Below are positions 1 through 7,421 of a stretch of DNA of 19,088 nucleotides, piece after piece (the stretch's first letter is position 1; each line of letters opens with the position of its first letter). The position numbers and the translations under genes were made by a program. The notes beneath the pieces are model-generated. The model did not search any database and was not told where the DNA came from. It was given only the letters and a program-made list of their open reading frames with translations. Location of the stretch: assembly GCA_964552725.1 (NCBI GenBank), contig CAZKHU010000056.1, positions 1 to 19,088 of the forward strand. The letters are read 5' to 3'. Source of the stretch: DYTH01 sp964552725. GTDB taxonomy: Bacteria > Desulfobacterota > Syntrophia > Syntrophales > UBA5619.

Positions 1-54
1 ACCCGCAACCTGCTGATTACAAATCAGCTGCTCTACCGATTGAGCTACGCCAGC
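1..54 (-). tRNA. tRNA-Thr (anticodon TGT), 3' end cut off by the window
   Basis: Read on the minus strand from 54, the sequence has a 7-nt acceptor 5' strand (GCTGGCG), a D-stem GCTC/GAGC, and an anticodon arm GCTGA-TTTGTAA-TCAGC with anticodon TGT, which decodes ACA (Thr). The variable loop and the start of the T-arm follow before the window ends. The T-arm 3' half, acceptor 3' strand and any CCA lie outside the window. A well-formed promoter lies just upstream (105-133). Confidence 0.93.
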
Positions 55-104
55 GGCATTCCTCGCCACCACAAGGGCAATAGTCCGCCCCCATAGAAAC
101 CGGG

Positions 105-133
105 ACATTAATTTTAATGGCCGATTTTGTCAA
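105..133 (-). promoter_or_regulatory. sigma70-type promoter of tRNA-Thr
   Basis: On the minus strand a perfect TTGACA (128-133) is separated by 17 bp from TAATGT (105-110). Transcription would start near position 98, about 45 nt before the tRNA-Thr 5' end. The region between it and the upstream gene is strongly A-rich on this strand, as an UP-like element would be. The call rests on consensus match and position only. Confidence 0.65.
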
Positions 134-167
134 GATTTTTTTTTATTTTTTTTATGCGGGGTCGCCG

Positions 168-584
168 CTAACCGTCAAATTTGGGAAGGTTGACTTTTAT
201 GAACTGCACCCCTTCGTCCCTCAGCGTTTCTTCCTCTCCTTCGGTGGTCACCCCTTTTATATTGCGGGCCTCTTCCTCTCCCTTGTGCATCTTCAGGGCG
301 ACATCGGCAAACCGGTCTCCGACATCATCGAAGCTTTTATTCAAATATTCCCGAATGGCGCGGACAAGTTTCAGCGAATCCCGCCCATCCTTTATCTCCC
401 GGGAAAGAGAGGGCTGCCGGCGCCCGCCGATCGCAACCGGCGACGGGGCCAATGAAACATCCGCGCTCCCGCAAACGGGACAAGTGATCTGCCTGTCCTT
501 TTTCTGCGCCTCGAAGGCGCTGCGCTCCTTGAACCAGCCTTCGAACCGGTGATTATTCAGGCATTGAAGTTCGTAGATTATCAA
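168..584 (-). CDS. DUF1178 family zinc-ribbon protein
   Basis: About 139 residues with the layout of the DUF1178 family: an N-terminal strand (IIYELQC) followed by NNHRFEGWF, then a CPVCGS knuckle near residue 36. The N-terminal Cys plus CPVC could form a small metal-binding ribbon. The middle and C-terminal part is charged and helical and ends in NLPKFDG. I chose the TTG start at 584: GGAG lies 10 nt upstream, and the family normally begins at this strand. An ATG at 668 would add 28 residues unlike the family. Function is unknown. It is read toward tRNA-Thr and stands apart from the housekeeping run. Family assignment is from memory of the motif pattern. Confidence 0.8.
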   Translation of the reverse strand: MIIYELQCLNNHRFEGWFKERSAFEAQKKDRQITCPVCGSADVSLAPSPVAIGGRRQPSLSREIKDGRDSLKLVRAIREYLNKSFDDVGDRFADVALKMHKGEEEARNIKGVTTEGEEETLRDEGVQFIKVNLPKFDG

Positions 585-632
585 ACCGAAAATTCTCCAT
601 AAAAAATATTCTTTATTTTCGTGATCTTCCCG

Positions 633-658
633 CTTGCCGTTTTTCCGGGAACGGCAAG
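633..658. repeat. 9-bp inverted repeat (hairpin) upstream of the DUF1178 gene
   Basis: CTTGCCGTT (633-641) and AACGGCAAG (650-658) are perfectly complementary around an 8-nt loop. Neither strand has a following T-run, so it is not a typical terminator. It lies between the divergent DUF1178 gene and the tRNA-Pro promoter, and could be a 5'-leader structure of the former or a binding site. Confidence 0.5.
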
Positions 659-694
659 GAAACGACATTTTTCAGGGGTCCCGCAAAAAAATGA

Positions 695-723
695 TGGACA
701 ATTCATCGTAAATCGTTTATTAG
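695..723 (+). promoter_or_regulatory. sigma70-type promoter of tRNA-Pro
   Basis: TGGACA (695-700), 17 bp, then TATTAG (718-723). Predicted initiation near 730 is only a few bases before the tRNA 5' end at 734. Match and placement are good; there is no experimental support. Confidence 0.6.
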
Positions 724-733
724 CCCTCGCAGT

Positions 734-810
734 CGGGATGTGGCCCAGCTTGGTAGGGCACTGCGTTCGGGACGCAGGAGTCGCGCGTTCAAATCGCGCC
801 ATCCCGACCA
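734..810 (+). tRNA. tRNA-Pro (anticodon CGG)
   Basis: Complete cloverleaf. The acceptor CGGGATG pairs with CATCCCG, the anticodon arm is CTGCG-TTCGGGA-CGCAG with anticodon CGG (decodes CCG), and the T-arm is GCGCG-TTCAAAT-CGCGC. CCA is encoded at 808-810. A run of six T follows directly, where transcription may end. It converges on the 3' end of pilC. Confidence 0.97.
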
Positions 811-827
811 TTTTTTACCCCGCGCCC

Positions 828-2036
828 TTACCCGACCACCGCCGCCATCTTGAAGATCGGCAGGTACATGGCGATAATCATGCCGCCGACCACCCCTCCC
901 AGAAACACCATCATGAAAGGTTCCAGAAGCGCCGTCATGGCGTTTACCGCCTCGTCGACCTCGTCGTCGTAGAAATCCGCAATTTTGGAAAGCATGGTGT
1001 CCAGGGCGCCGGTGGCCTCGCCGACCGCGATCATCTGCACCACCATCGGCGGGAAGATATCGGTTTCCATAAGCGGCTCGGCAATCGTTTTTCCTTCGCC
1101 GATACTTCTTCTCGTCTCCATGATGGCGTTTTCTATTATCTTGTTTCCCGATGTCTTGCTTACGATATCAAGACCTTCCATAATGGGAACGCCGCTCGAC
1201 ATCATTGTCGAGAGCGTTCTGGTAAATTTGGCCACGGCCACCTTTTTGAGCAGAGGCCCGAAAACCGGCATTTTCAGGACAAGGGCATCCACCGTCAGGG
1301 TTCCCTTCTCCGTCTTGTAGTACATTTTGAAGGCGTAAACAAACGCGGCGATGCCGATTATCACATAGATGAAGTAACTCTGGGCAGCGGCGCTTGCATC
1401 CACAAGAAACTGCGTCGGACCCGGAAGCGCGGAGCCCATCCCCTCGAACATTTTCTGAAAGACGGGGATGACCTTCAGCAGCAGGAGCGCAATAACCCCG
1501 AAAGAGATGCCGAGGACGCTGATCGGATAGGTCATGGCGCCCTTCACCTTGCTTTTGAGCTTCATCGCCTTTTCCATGTAGTTGGAAAGACGCTGGAGAA
1601 TGACGTCGAGGATGCCGCCGCTTTCCCCGGCAGCCACAAGATTCACGAACAACTGATCGAAGATTTTGGGATATTTTCTGAGGGCGTCCGTCAGCGTCGA
1701 GCCGGCTTCGATATCGTCCTTCATCCCCTTTATTACCCTGGAGAAGGTCTTGTTCTGCTCCTGCCCGCCCAGTATGTCGAGACACTGCATCAGCGGCAGA
1801 CCCGCATTGATCATCGTCGCGAAAATCCGGGAAAATACCACCACGTCCTTTTCCGTGATTTTTTGCTGTAAGAAGGCAATGTTTTCAAAAAGATCCTTCG
1901 GCTTCTGCTTTACCTTTCCGATCTTGAACCCCTGCCTGCGAAGCCTTCCCCGCACTGCCGCCTCATCGGCGGCTTCCATCTCTCCCTTTTTCGTTTCTCC
2001 CTTTTTTGTTTCCGCCTGCCAAAGAAATACCGGCAT
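828..2036 (-). CDS. pilC: PilC, type IV pilus inner-membrane platform protein
   Basis: A 402-residue protein of the PilC/GspF (T2SSF) family, which forms the inner-membrane platform linking the assembly ATPases to the growing type IV pilus. The N-terminus (residues 1-45) is the soluble segment typical of PilC and contains a small TKKGE-TKKGE duplication. Two T2SSF domains follow at about 63-186 and 266-388, each with the GE(S/A)(T/S)G(A/G)xLD-type motif: GESGGILD near 137 and GEATGALD near 339. Hydrophobic segments lie near 168-190, 219-238 and 373-395. The start is 3 nt after the rlmB stop, so translation is probably coupled. No pilB, pilT or pilD is visible here. PilC is preferred over GspF because of the N-terminal segment and overall length. 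Confidence 0.92.
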   Translation of the reverse strand: MPVFLWQAETKKGETKKGEMEAADEAAVRGRLRRQGFKIGKVKQKPKDLFENIAFLQQKITEKDVVVFSRIFATMINAGLPLMQCLDILGGQEQNKTFSRVIKGMKDDIEAGSTLTDALRKYPKIFDQLFVNLVAAGESGGILDVILQRLSNYMEKAMKLKSKVKGAMTYPISVLGISFGVIALLLLKVIPVFQKMFEGMGSALPGPTQFLVDASAAAQSYFIYVIIGIAAFVYAFKMYYKTEKGTLTVDALVLKMPVFGPLLKKVAVAKFTRTLSTMMSSGVPIMEGLDIVSKTSGNKIIENAIMETRRSIGEGKTIAEPLMETDIFPPMVVQMIAVGEATGALDTMLSKIADFYDDEVDEAVNAMTALLEPFMMVFLGGVVGGMIIAMYLPIFKMAAVVG

Positions 2037-2039
2037 AAA

Positions 2040-2774
2040 TCAATGCCCCCACTTTCGGATAATCTCAAAAAGGATCACCCCGGCTGCAACAGAAACGTTC
2101 AATGAAGTCACCCTCCCCCGCATCGGGACGGAAATCAGGAAATCACAGTTTTTGCGAATGAGCGGCCTTATTCCCCGCCCTTCGCTTCCCATGACCAAAG
2201 CGACATTTCCGTCATAAGGAAGCGAACTCAGATCATTGTCGGCGTCCGCATCGGCGCCGTATATCCAGAAGCCTTCCTCCTTCAGATATTCGATTGTCCG
2301 CACAAGATTGACAACCCGGGCCACCGGCAGCAACGCCGCAGCGCCGGCGGAGGCTTTGACGGCCGAGGCGGTAACTGAAGCGGCGCGGTTTTCCGGAATG
2401 ACGATGCCGTTTGCCCCGAGACAGTGCGCCGTCCGGATCACGGCGCCCAGATTGCGGGGATCGGCGACGCCGTCCAGCAAAATCACCAGGTCGTGGCTGC
2501 CCTCCGGATGGCGGTTGGCGACGACTTCTTCAATCGAAGCATACTCATGCTCGCGGCCCAGTCCCAGCATGCCCTGATGGACGCACTTCGGAGCCAGTCT
2601 TTCTATAGCTTCCCGCCCCACATATTCGACGGGAATCCCGGCTTTCTGCGCCAGGTCGAGGATCTTCCGCAGCTCTTCCCCGCCCCTCCCCCGGGCGATC
2701 AGAATCTTTTCGAAAGCCGGCGGATGGGAAAGAAGCCCCTCAACGAGCGGGTTAATCCCGTAGGTAAGCTGCAT
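2040..2774 (-). CDS. rlmB: 23S rRNA (guanosine-2251-2'-O)-methyltransferase RlmB (TrmH family)
   Basis: A 244-residue SPOUT methyltransferase that methylates the ribose of G2251 in the 23S rRNA P-loop, using S-adenosylmethionine. The N-terminal substrate-binding domain begins with YGINPLVEGLL. The C-terminal knotted domain has all three SPOUT motifs: DPRNLGAVIRTA near residue 110, VMGSEGRG near 197, and the final PMRGRVTSLNVSVAAGV. I chose the ATG at 2774 because GAGG stands 6 nt upstream; a TTG four codons earlier overlaps that GAGG. It sits between rpoZ and pilC on the same strand. The family is clear; the exact target within the TrmH family is inferred from the typical RlmB N-terminus. Confidence 0.93.
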   Translation of the reverse strand: MQLTYGINPLVEGLLSHPPAFEKILIARGRGGEELRKILDLAQKAGIPVEYVGREAIERLAPKCVHQGMLGLGREHEYASIEEVVANRHPEGSHDLVILLDGVADPRNLGAVIRTAHCLGANGIVIPENRAASVTASAVKASAGAAALLPVARVVNLVRTIEYLKEEGFWIYGADADADNDLSSLPYDGNVALVMGSEGRGIRPLIRKNCDFLISVPMRGRVTSLNVSVAAGVILFEIIRKWGH

Positions 2775-2864
2775 GGCAATCCTCAACTACAACGATCGGC
2801 GCAATCCCTGAATGCCCCCTTGTCATTGCGGGCAGTTTACGGCGCAAACGGTTTCCATCCCGCC

Positions 2865-3137
2865 TCACTCCAGATCGTCATCGTCGCCGATGAATTCCGT
2901 ATCGTTGGGGACAAGCTTGTAATTATCCTTAACTATTTCCAGATACTCAGGCTTCGCATAATAGACCTTTCCGGCGGCTATTTCCCTGAGGGCAGTCACA
3001 ATCTCCCGGTTGTTTCCGGGATCAACAAGGGCATGCGACCCCTTCATAATCTGCTTGGTGCGCTGAGATGTCAACAAAACAAGGGCAAACCGGTTCTTTG
3101 CCTTCTTCAGGGAATCTTCGACGGTAACTCTCGCCAT
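2865..3137 (-). CDS. rpoZ: RNA polymerase omega subunit
   Basis: A 90-residue protein with the omega N-terminus (MARVTVEDSLKKAKNRFALV), then the conserved block SQRTKQIMKG and a helical region. It ends in a very acidic tail (GDDDDLE). Omega binds the beta-prime subunit and helps RNA polymerase assemble; in many bacteria it also contributes to the ppGpp site. The start has a strong ribosome binding site, GGAGGAG, 8 nt ahead. It lies 33 nt after gmk, an arrangement common across proteobacteria. Confidence 0.96.
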   Translation of the reverse strand: MARVTVEDSLKKAKNRFALVLLTSQRTKQIMKGSHALVDPGNNREIVTALREIAAGKVYYAKPEYLEIVKDNYKLVPNDTEFIGDDDDLE

Positions 3138-3170
3138 ATACGGTACTCCTCCATTTTTCCAATAAAACTG

Positions 3171-3791
3171 CTATTTTAAAAAAGACCCTATTTTATCTGC
3201 GTAACGCTCACGCCGGCTTTTCTCGGCAAGGTAAATCGCCCGGAACCGCTCCACCGCGTCTTCAAGTTTTTCATTGACGACGATATAGTCATACCACATC
3301 GCCTCCTTTATTTCACTCAAAGAAGCATGCAAGCGTCTCTCCAGCGCCTCCGCGCTTTCGCCCCTTCCGGCCAGACGTTTTCTCAATTCGGCAATCGAGG
3401 GGGGAAGGATGAAGACAAAGGCCCCCCCGGCGAAGTGTTTGCGGATCTCTCCGGCCCCGCGGGGCTCGATGTCCAAAATCAGATCGCATCCCCGCTCCAG
3501 AAACCGCTCCATCGTCTTTTTCGACGTTCCATAGAAATGTCCATAATTTTCCACCCATTCGACGAACTCGCCGCGGGCGATCATCTCCTGGAACTCCCCG
3601 GCCGAAACAAAGTGGTAATCCTTCCCCTCCACCTCGCCGGGACGCGGCGCCCTCGTCGTCACCGAGACCGAGAAGCTGATATCGGGCAAGAGCTCCATGA
3701 CCCTTCGGCAAACCGACGTCTTGCCTGCCCCGGATGGGGCGGAGACGACCATCAGCAGGCCGGGCGCCTTTTTGTCTTCATGCTCATTCAA
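3171..3791 (-). CDS. gmk: Guanylate kinase
   Basis: About 207 residues; phosphorylates GMP to GDP with ATP. The P-loop SGAGKTS lies about 20 residues in. The GMP-binding stretch TTRAPRPGEVEGKDYHF and the YGTSKK motif follow, then DIEPRGA where many family members have DI(D/E)xQGA. The lid region (RLAGRG) and the C-terminal helices are also present. The likely start is TTG at 3791, inside the last codons of yicC. It gives the usual family length, overlaps yicC by 8 nt and implies translational coupling. A longer frame from 3839 would run 16 residues further into yicC and is unlikely. Confidence 0.94.
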   Translation of the reverse strand: MNEHEDKKAPGLLMVVSAPSGAGKTSVCRRVMELLPDISFSVSVTTRAPRPGEVEGKDYHFVSAGEFQEMIARGEFVEWVENYGHFYGTSKKTMERFLERGCDLILDIEPRGAGEIRKHFAGGAFVFILPPSIAELRKRLAGRGESAEALERRLHASLSEIKEAMWYDYIVVNEKLEDAVERFRAIYLAEKSRRERYADKIGSFLK

Positions 3792-4668
3792 TGTTCTGCG
3801 CCTGCTCCCGCAATTTTGCCAATTCGCTCTTGATCTCAACGACCAGACGGGCTATCCCCACATCCCCGCTCTTGGAACCGATCGTATTGATCTCCCGGCC
3901 CATCTCCTGCAGCAGGAAGTCGATCTTGCGCCCGGCGGCATCCCCCCCCGTCAACAGGCCCGAAAACTGCTCCACATGACTGCGAAAACGCACTATTTCT
4001 TCAGTAATATCGCTTTTTTCCGCCATTATCGCCACTTCCTGCAGCAGGCGGGACTCGTCCAGCTCCACCCCGGCAATCAGTTCTCTTATCCGTTCGGTGA
4101 GCCGCTTCTGATAATCCAGCACTACGGCCGGCGCCCGGACGGCGATCTCCTCCAGAAAACCGGTAATCATCCCGAGGCGATCCCGCAGATCGAGCATCAG
4201 GCTTGCCCCCTCTTTTTCCCGCATGGCGGAGAGATTGTTAATCGCCTCGTCGAGGATCGGGGAAAATCCCCCCCACAGATCCGCTGCCTCCTCGGCTGCC
4301 TCGACGGGCATAAAGACGTCTCGCAGGCCGGTGATCGTCGACAGGGCGATCTCTTCCGTTATGTTGAGTTCATCCTTCAACTGGGTAAGCAGGGCATGGT
4401 AATTGCGGACAAGCGGCAAGTTCAGCGCGAGCCGCGTCTCGCCTTCGGCGGCGCCGTTGCCGTCCGCCCTGATCGCAACGTCGATCTTGCCACGGGAAAA
4501 CTTCTCCCCCATCCGCCTTTTTATCTCCGCTTCCAGTGAAAACAATATTTGCGGTATCCGGAGCGAGATCTCCAGAAAACGGTGATTGACCGATTTCATC
4601 TCGACCGTGAACTTCCTGCCGGAGACAACCCTCTCCGCCTTGCCGTACCCTGTCATGCTGTTAGTCAT
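3784..4668 (-). CDS. yicC: YicC family endoribonuclease
   Basis: A 294-residue YicC/YloC protein. The N-terminal domain opens with the signature SMTGYGKAE and continues with VEMKSVNHRFLEISLR. The C-terminal DUF1732 domain carries GRKIDFLLQEMGREINTIGSK and ends in a helix (SELAKLREQAQNIE). E. coli YicC is known as an endoribonuclease acting in RNA turnover. The ATG overlaps the stop of the DUF4416 gene by one base, and the 3' end overlaps gmk. Linkage to gmk and rpoZ is common in bacteria. Confidence 0.93.
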   Translation of the reverse strand: MTNSMTGYGKAERVVSGRKFTVEMKSVNHRFLEISLRIPQILFSLEAEIKRRMGEKFSRGKIDVAIRADGNGAAEGETRLALNLPLVRNYHALLTQLKDELNITEEIALSTITGLRDVFMPVEAAEEAADLWGGFSPILDEAINNLSAMREKEGASLMLDLRDRLGMITGFLEEIAVRAPAVVLDYQKRLTERIRELIAGVELDESRLLQEVAIMAEKSDITEEIVRFRSHVEQFSGLLTGGDAAGRKIDFLLQEMGREINTIGSKSGDVGIARLVVEIKSELAKLREQAQNIE

Positions 4669-5225
4669 TAAAACTCCTGTTTTTCTGTTTTCCCTGCGGC
4701 CTCGCCCCGGAGCTGCAGCAGATATTTTTCCCGAATCCGGGTCAGCATCACGATCATCGCGTCTGCGGCGTAATCGGGGTAGGTCCAGGGAAGAATCTGA
4801 AACGCCCCCTTCTGATAAATCAGCGTCAAATCGGCGTAGATTCCCTCCCGCAGATAGGGACGATGCGAATAACCCTTGCCGGTTGCCAGAATCAGGTGGG
4901 CGGCAGACAGATAACCGGGGTCGATGTTGACCCGCCGCCTGTTTCCCGCCGCAAAGCCCTTCTCCAGTTCATTTGTCCACAATTTCACATCCGGCAGCGC
5001 TTCCGGCTCAATCAGCCGCTCGAACGCGACAAAACGCCGGAGCAGGGAAGCGCCAAATTCCCGCTCATAGTAATCCGTGTACGAAAAGGAGAGCGGGACG
5101 CTGACGTAGTCGGCCTTCCCGCACTTTTCCGAAAGCGCCTGCACAACCTCGCCGATAATTGCGACATCCCCGGAAAAAATGCTCGCCACGAGCTTCACTT
5201 GCGGCGGACTCTGCGGGGCGCTCAT
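4668..5225 (-). CDS. DUF4416 family protein
   Basis: A 185-residue cytosolic protein without signal peptide or membrane segment. It matches my memory of DUF4416, a family seen mainly in Desulfobacterota and relatives. Visible conserved parts are KLVASIFSGD at the start, FSYTDYYEREFG near residue 48, RRVNIDPGYL near 98 and ILPWTYPDY near 144. No catalytic motif can be named. Its ATG overlaps the stop of the upstream heptose kinase gene by 4 nt (ATGA), and its stop overlaps the yicC start, so it is embedded in the operon. Function unknown. Confidence 0.8.
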   Translation of the reverse strand: MSAPQSPPQVKLVASIFSGDVAIIGEVVQALSEKCGKADYVSVPLSFSYTDYYEREFGASLLRRFVAFERLIEPEALPDVKLWTNELEKGFAAGNRRRVNIDPGYLSAAHLILATGKGYSHRPYLREGIYADLTLIYQKGAFQILPWTYPDYAADAMIVMLTRIREKYLLQLRGEAAGKTEKQEF

Positions 5226-6232
5226 AGAGCCCTTTTCAACTCAGCGGCGGCAACCGTTGCGGTGCCGGCCTTGCCTACGGCAATCCCCGCGGCGTGATTC
5301 GCCAGGCAGGCCGCCTCCCGGAAAGAGGCCCCGGCCGCCAGGCAGAGGGCAAGCACGCCGATCACGGTGTCGCCTGCGCCGGTCACATCGAAGACCTCCC
5401 TCGCCTGCGTCGGAAATTCGGTGTGCCGCAGCGGCGATTTTTTGCGGGAGTCCAACCCGTTTCTTTCGAAGAGGCTCATCCCCGCCTCCCCCCTTGTCAT
5501 CAGCAGGGCCTTGAATCCGTTCTCTTCGAGGAGTTTTTCCCCGACGCGGATATGATCATCGGCGCCCGTCATCTCCGCGGCCGCCGCCAGCTCCGCCTCG
5601 TGGTGATTGGGGGTGATGATGTCGAACCCATCGTACAACGAAAAATCCCGCTGCTTCGGATCGACGCAGGTAACGATCGCCCGGCCGGCAATTGCCCTGC
5701 GCACCTCGTCAAGCAGCGGCCGGATCACAACGCCCTTGTTGTAATCGGAGATCACCAGCGCCCCCAGCTCGTCGCGCAGCGACTCGACATAGGCGGCGAT
5801 CGCCCGAATCGTCGTTCCCTTTATCGCCCGGCGATCCTCGCGGTCGAACCGGACCACCTGCTGCCCGTGCGCGACAATCCTCGTTTTGAGCGTCGTCGGG
5901 CGCTCCTCCTCTACAATGATGCCTCTTGTCTCAAGACCCCGGCTTCCCAGATCATCCAGCAGGCGTCTGCCGGTGTCGTCGGCGCCGATCACCCCCGCCA
6001 GCACCACCTGCCCCCCCATTGCGGCTATGTTGTTGAAGACATTGGCGCAGCCGCCCGGCATGAAGCTTTCCTTCTTTACCTCCACAACGGGTACCGGCGC
6101 CTCGGGAGAGATTCGCGATACGGAACCCCAGATAAAGTGGTCGGCCATTATGTCGCCGATCACCAGCACCCGGGAGCGGGGAAACTTTTCGATAATCTCC
6201 AGGGCACGTTTGTTGCTCATAACATTCTTCAT
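5222..6232 (-). CDS. rfaE1: D-glycero-beta-D-manno-heptose-7-phosphate kinase (RfaE1/HldE N-domain)
   Basis: A 336-residue PfkB-family sugar kinase of the RfaE1 type. It phosphorylates D-glycero-D-manno-heptose 7-phosphate at C1 on the way to ADP-heptose for the lipopolysaccharide inner core. Evidence: VLVIGDIMADHFIWG and RISPEAPVPVVEV near the start, the PGGCANV substrate motif, and the C-terminal DVTGAGDT signature with its catalytic Asp near residue 285. The nucleotidyltransferase half of bifunctional HldE is missing, so a separate RfaE2 is expected elsewhere. I chose the ATG at 6232 because GGGAG stands 5 nt upstream; a GTG at 6238 is the alternative. It is the first gene of the minus-strand run. 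Confidence 0.9.
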   Translation of the reverse strand: MKNVMSNKRALEIIEKFPRSRVLVIGDIMADHFIWGSVSRISPEAPVPVVEVKKESFMPGGCANVFNNIAAMGGQVVLAGVIGADDTGRRLLDDLGSRGLETRGIIVEEERPTTLKTRIVAHGQQVVRFDREDRRAIKGTTIRAIAAYVESLRDELGALVISDYNKGVVIRPLLDEVRRAIAGRAIVTCVDPKQRDFSLYDGFDIITPNHHEAELAAAAEMTGADDHIRVGEKLLEENGFKALLMTRGEAGMSLFERNGLDSRKKSPLRHTEFPTQAREVFDVTGAGDTVIGVLALCLAAGASFREAACLANHAAGIAVGKAGTATVAAAELKRAL

Positions 6233-6281
6233 CAGCACTCCCGCCTTCTTCGCGGCGCAAAAAGCCTTTTAAAAGCTGATG

Positions 6282-6310
6282 CTTTTATTATTCATGGCGA
6301 AATTTGTCAA
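6282..6310 (-). promoter_or_regulatory. Promoter of the rfaE1-DUF4416-yicC-gmk-rpoZ-rlmB-pilC run
   Basis: On the minus strand TTGACA (6305-6310) is followed after 17 bp by TAAAAG (6282-6287). The -35 is perfect and the -10 is moderate. Initiation near 6275 leaves a leader of about 43 nt, which includes a small AAAAGC/GCTTTT hairpin (6271-6286). No other convincing promoter is visible further down the run, although I could not score every gap. Confidence 0.5.
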
Positions 6311-6335
6311 TCCTTTTTATGAAGCGGCAAGCTTA

Positions 6336-6364
6336 TTGACACCATGCAGAAAGCATGTTAGGAG
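6336..6364 (+). promoter_or_regulatory. Probable promoter of tRNA-Arg
   Basis: TTGACA (6336-6341) is followed after 17 bp by TAGGAG (6359-6364). The -35 is perfect; the -10 is weak. Initiation near 6371 fits a short leader before the tRNA at 6384. Confidence 0.45.
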
Positions 6365-6383
6365 GTCTCGCAATGTAAGTCAC

Positions 6384-6460
6384 GCCCCTGTAGCTCAGAT
6401 GGATAGAGCGTCGGATTCCTAATCCGCAGGCCCCGCGTTCGAATCGCGGCAGGGGCACCA
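6384..6460 (+). tRNA. tRNA-Arg (anticodon CCT), island integration target
   Basis: Complete tRNA. The acceptor GCCCCTG pairs with CAGGGGC, the D-stem is GCTC/GAGC, the anticodon loop is TTCCTAA with anticodon CCT (decodes AGG), and the T-arm is CCGCG-TTCGAAT-CGCGG. CCA is encoded at 6458-6460. The outermost pair of the anticodon stem is a T/C mismatch. Its 3' 45 nt (6416-6460) recur exactly at 8662-8706, so this copy is the functional gene left next to the integrated element. Confidence 0.96.
6416..6460 (+). repeat. attL: 45-bp direct repeat, copy 1 (3' part of tRNA-Arg)
   Basis: This 45-bp stretch runs from the anticodon loop to the CCA end of tRNA-Arg and is identical to 8662-8706. Identity stops sharply at both ends. 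This is the classical footprint of tyrosine-integrase insertion into a tRNA gene, with the crossover near the anticodon loop. Confidence 0.9.
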
Positions 6461-6463
6461 AAT

Positions 6464-6510
6464 AAAAACGGGTAGTTAGGAGATAGTAGCTTAACCCCCG
6501 TTTTTCTTTA
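6464..6510 (+). terminator. Rho-independent terminator after tRNA-Arg
   Basis: AAAAACGGG (6464-6472) pairs perfectly with CCCGTTTTT (6497-6505). An inner helix GTTA/TAAC (6475-6478, 6492-6495) extends it. The tail TTTTTCTTTAT completes a terminator. The symmetric A/T flanks mean it could also work on the minus strand for the island genes. Confidence 0.75.
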
Positions 6511-6520
6511 TCCAGCTATT

Positions 6521-6540
6521 TTTACCACTCCTTTACCACT
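6521..6540. repeat. Tandem 9-bp direct repeats beside attL (possible integrase arm sites)
   Basis: TTTACCACT occurs at 6521-6529 and again at 6532-6540, an 11-bp period, about one helical turn. Paired short repeats just inside an attachment site resemble arm-type binding sites of tyrosine integrases. No integrase is left to support this, so the role is inferred. Confidence 0.4.
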
Positions 6541-6698
6541 TTGGAAATATTTCAGGCCATAAAAAACCCCGGCCATGAATGCCAAGGTAGCGCTCGGAGA
6601 TGGAAGCGAAAATTTCAAATCATGTGTGGTCACTAGAGGAGATTGCTAAATTATAATACCTAAATTTGACATTCTTCAAATCTGTAAAGCGCGACAGG

Positions 6699-7412
6699 TC
6701 AAGGTTTAGCAAGGCCCAAGCTAATTAAAATCCAAGCGGTTATAACACCCGTTATGATACTGCCCACCAAGCCACTCAAAATCCATTGGCTAAATGCGCC
6801 GCGACGGTTCTTTTTCTTCCAATCAATCAGTGTGGGAATACTATTATGAATTTTCTCATCAATATCTAACAGATCGGCCATGACTCTCCGGTACCTATCC
6901 ACCTCTATAATCGCCTCGTTGCTCTTCCCTACTTTTGCCTCAATATCTGAATTCCTTGCTACGTCCTTAGCTCCACGAATCCCGGCAATCTCTCGGCAGG
7001 ATTGGTCTATGCTTGGGCGGAGCTTGGTGTAGTATTCTGGGATAACGGCCGCAATGCACTCGGGAGAGTAGACGTCCAATGTCTCAATGATCCGTTTACG
7101 GATTGACACGCTGAGCCAATCCGCAGCGTCAAAGAAAGCCCGGTATTCGTGACCGATTGCCTTGTCGAAGGAATGCTCGATATAGTTGGGGGAAGTTTCG
7201 CCGCCATTGATGCCCAGCATGGCTGCCTGGGCGCGAACGATGTGCTCTAACCCGTGGCGTAGTTCCATCGCAGGCTGAATGAAATCCTTAGACTCAGGAT
7301 CGAACTCTTCCGCCAGCAGAAAGATGCTTTTGGCGTTATTATGGATTTCGATCAGTTTAACCCAGCTGCCGCTGGTATCAAAGTCTCATAGCGGGTTATC
7401 GACTGTTGGCAT
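6699..7412 (-). pseudogene. Unknown protein with C-terminal membrane segment, interrupted by in-frame TGA
   Basis: A frame of 237 codons runs from ATG 7412 (AAGG about 8 nt upstream, overlapping the preceding gene's stop) to 6699. It is broken only by TGA at 7386-7388, codon 9. After that stop the frame stays coding-like (DFDTSGSWVKLIEIHNN...) and joins the uninterrupted part beginning at ATG 7268, which lacks a good ribosome binding site. The protein is helical and charged. It has one hydrophobic segment near the C-terminus (WILSGLVGSIITGVITAWIL) followed by a few residues, as in a tail-anchored protein. I recognise no family. It is probably island cargo inactivated by a point mutation (CGA or TGG to TGA), or else expressed from an internal start. 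Confidence 0.6.
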
Positions 7413-7421
7413 TCAGATGCC

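Noticed and set aside
621..1871. 416-codon plus-strand frame
   Set aside because: It runs over tRNA-Pro and lies antisense to pilC. It is His/Arg-rich without any domain, whereas the minus frame has clear PilC motifs.
6544..6553. GAAATATTTC palindrome
   Set aside because: A 10-bp AT-rich palindrome is expected by chance in an AT-rich island and has no supporting context.
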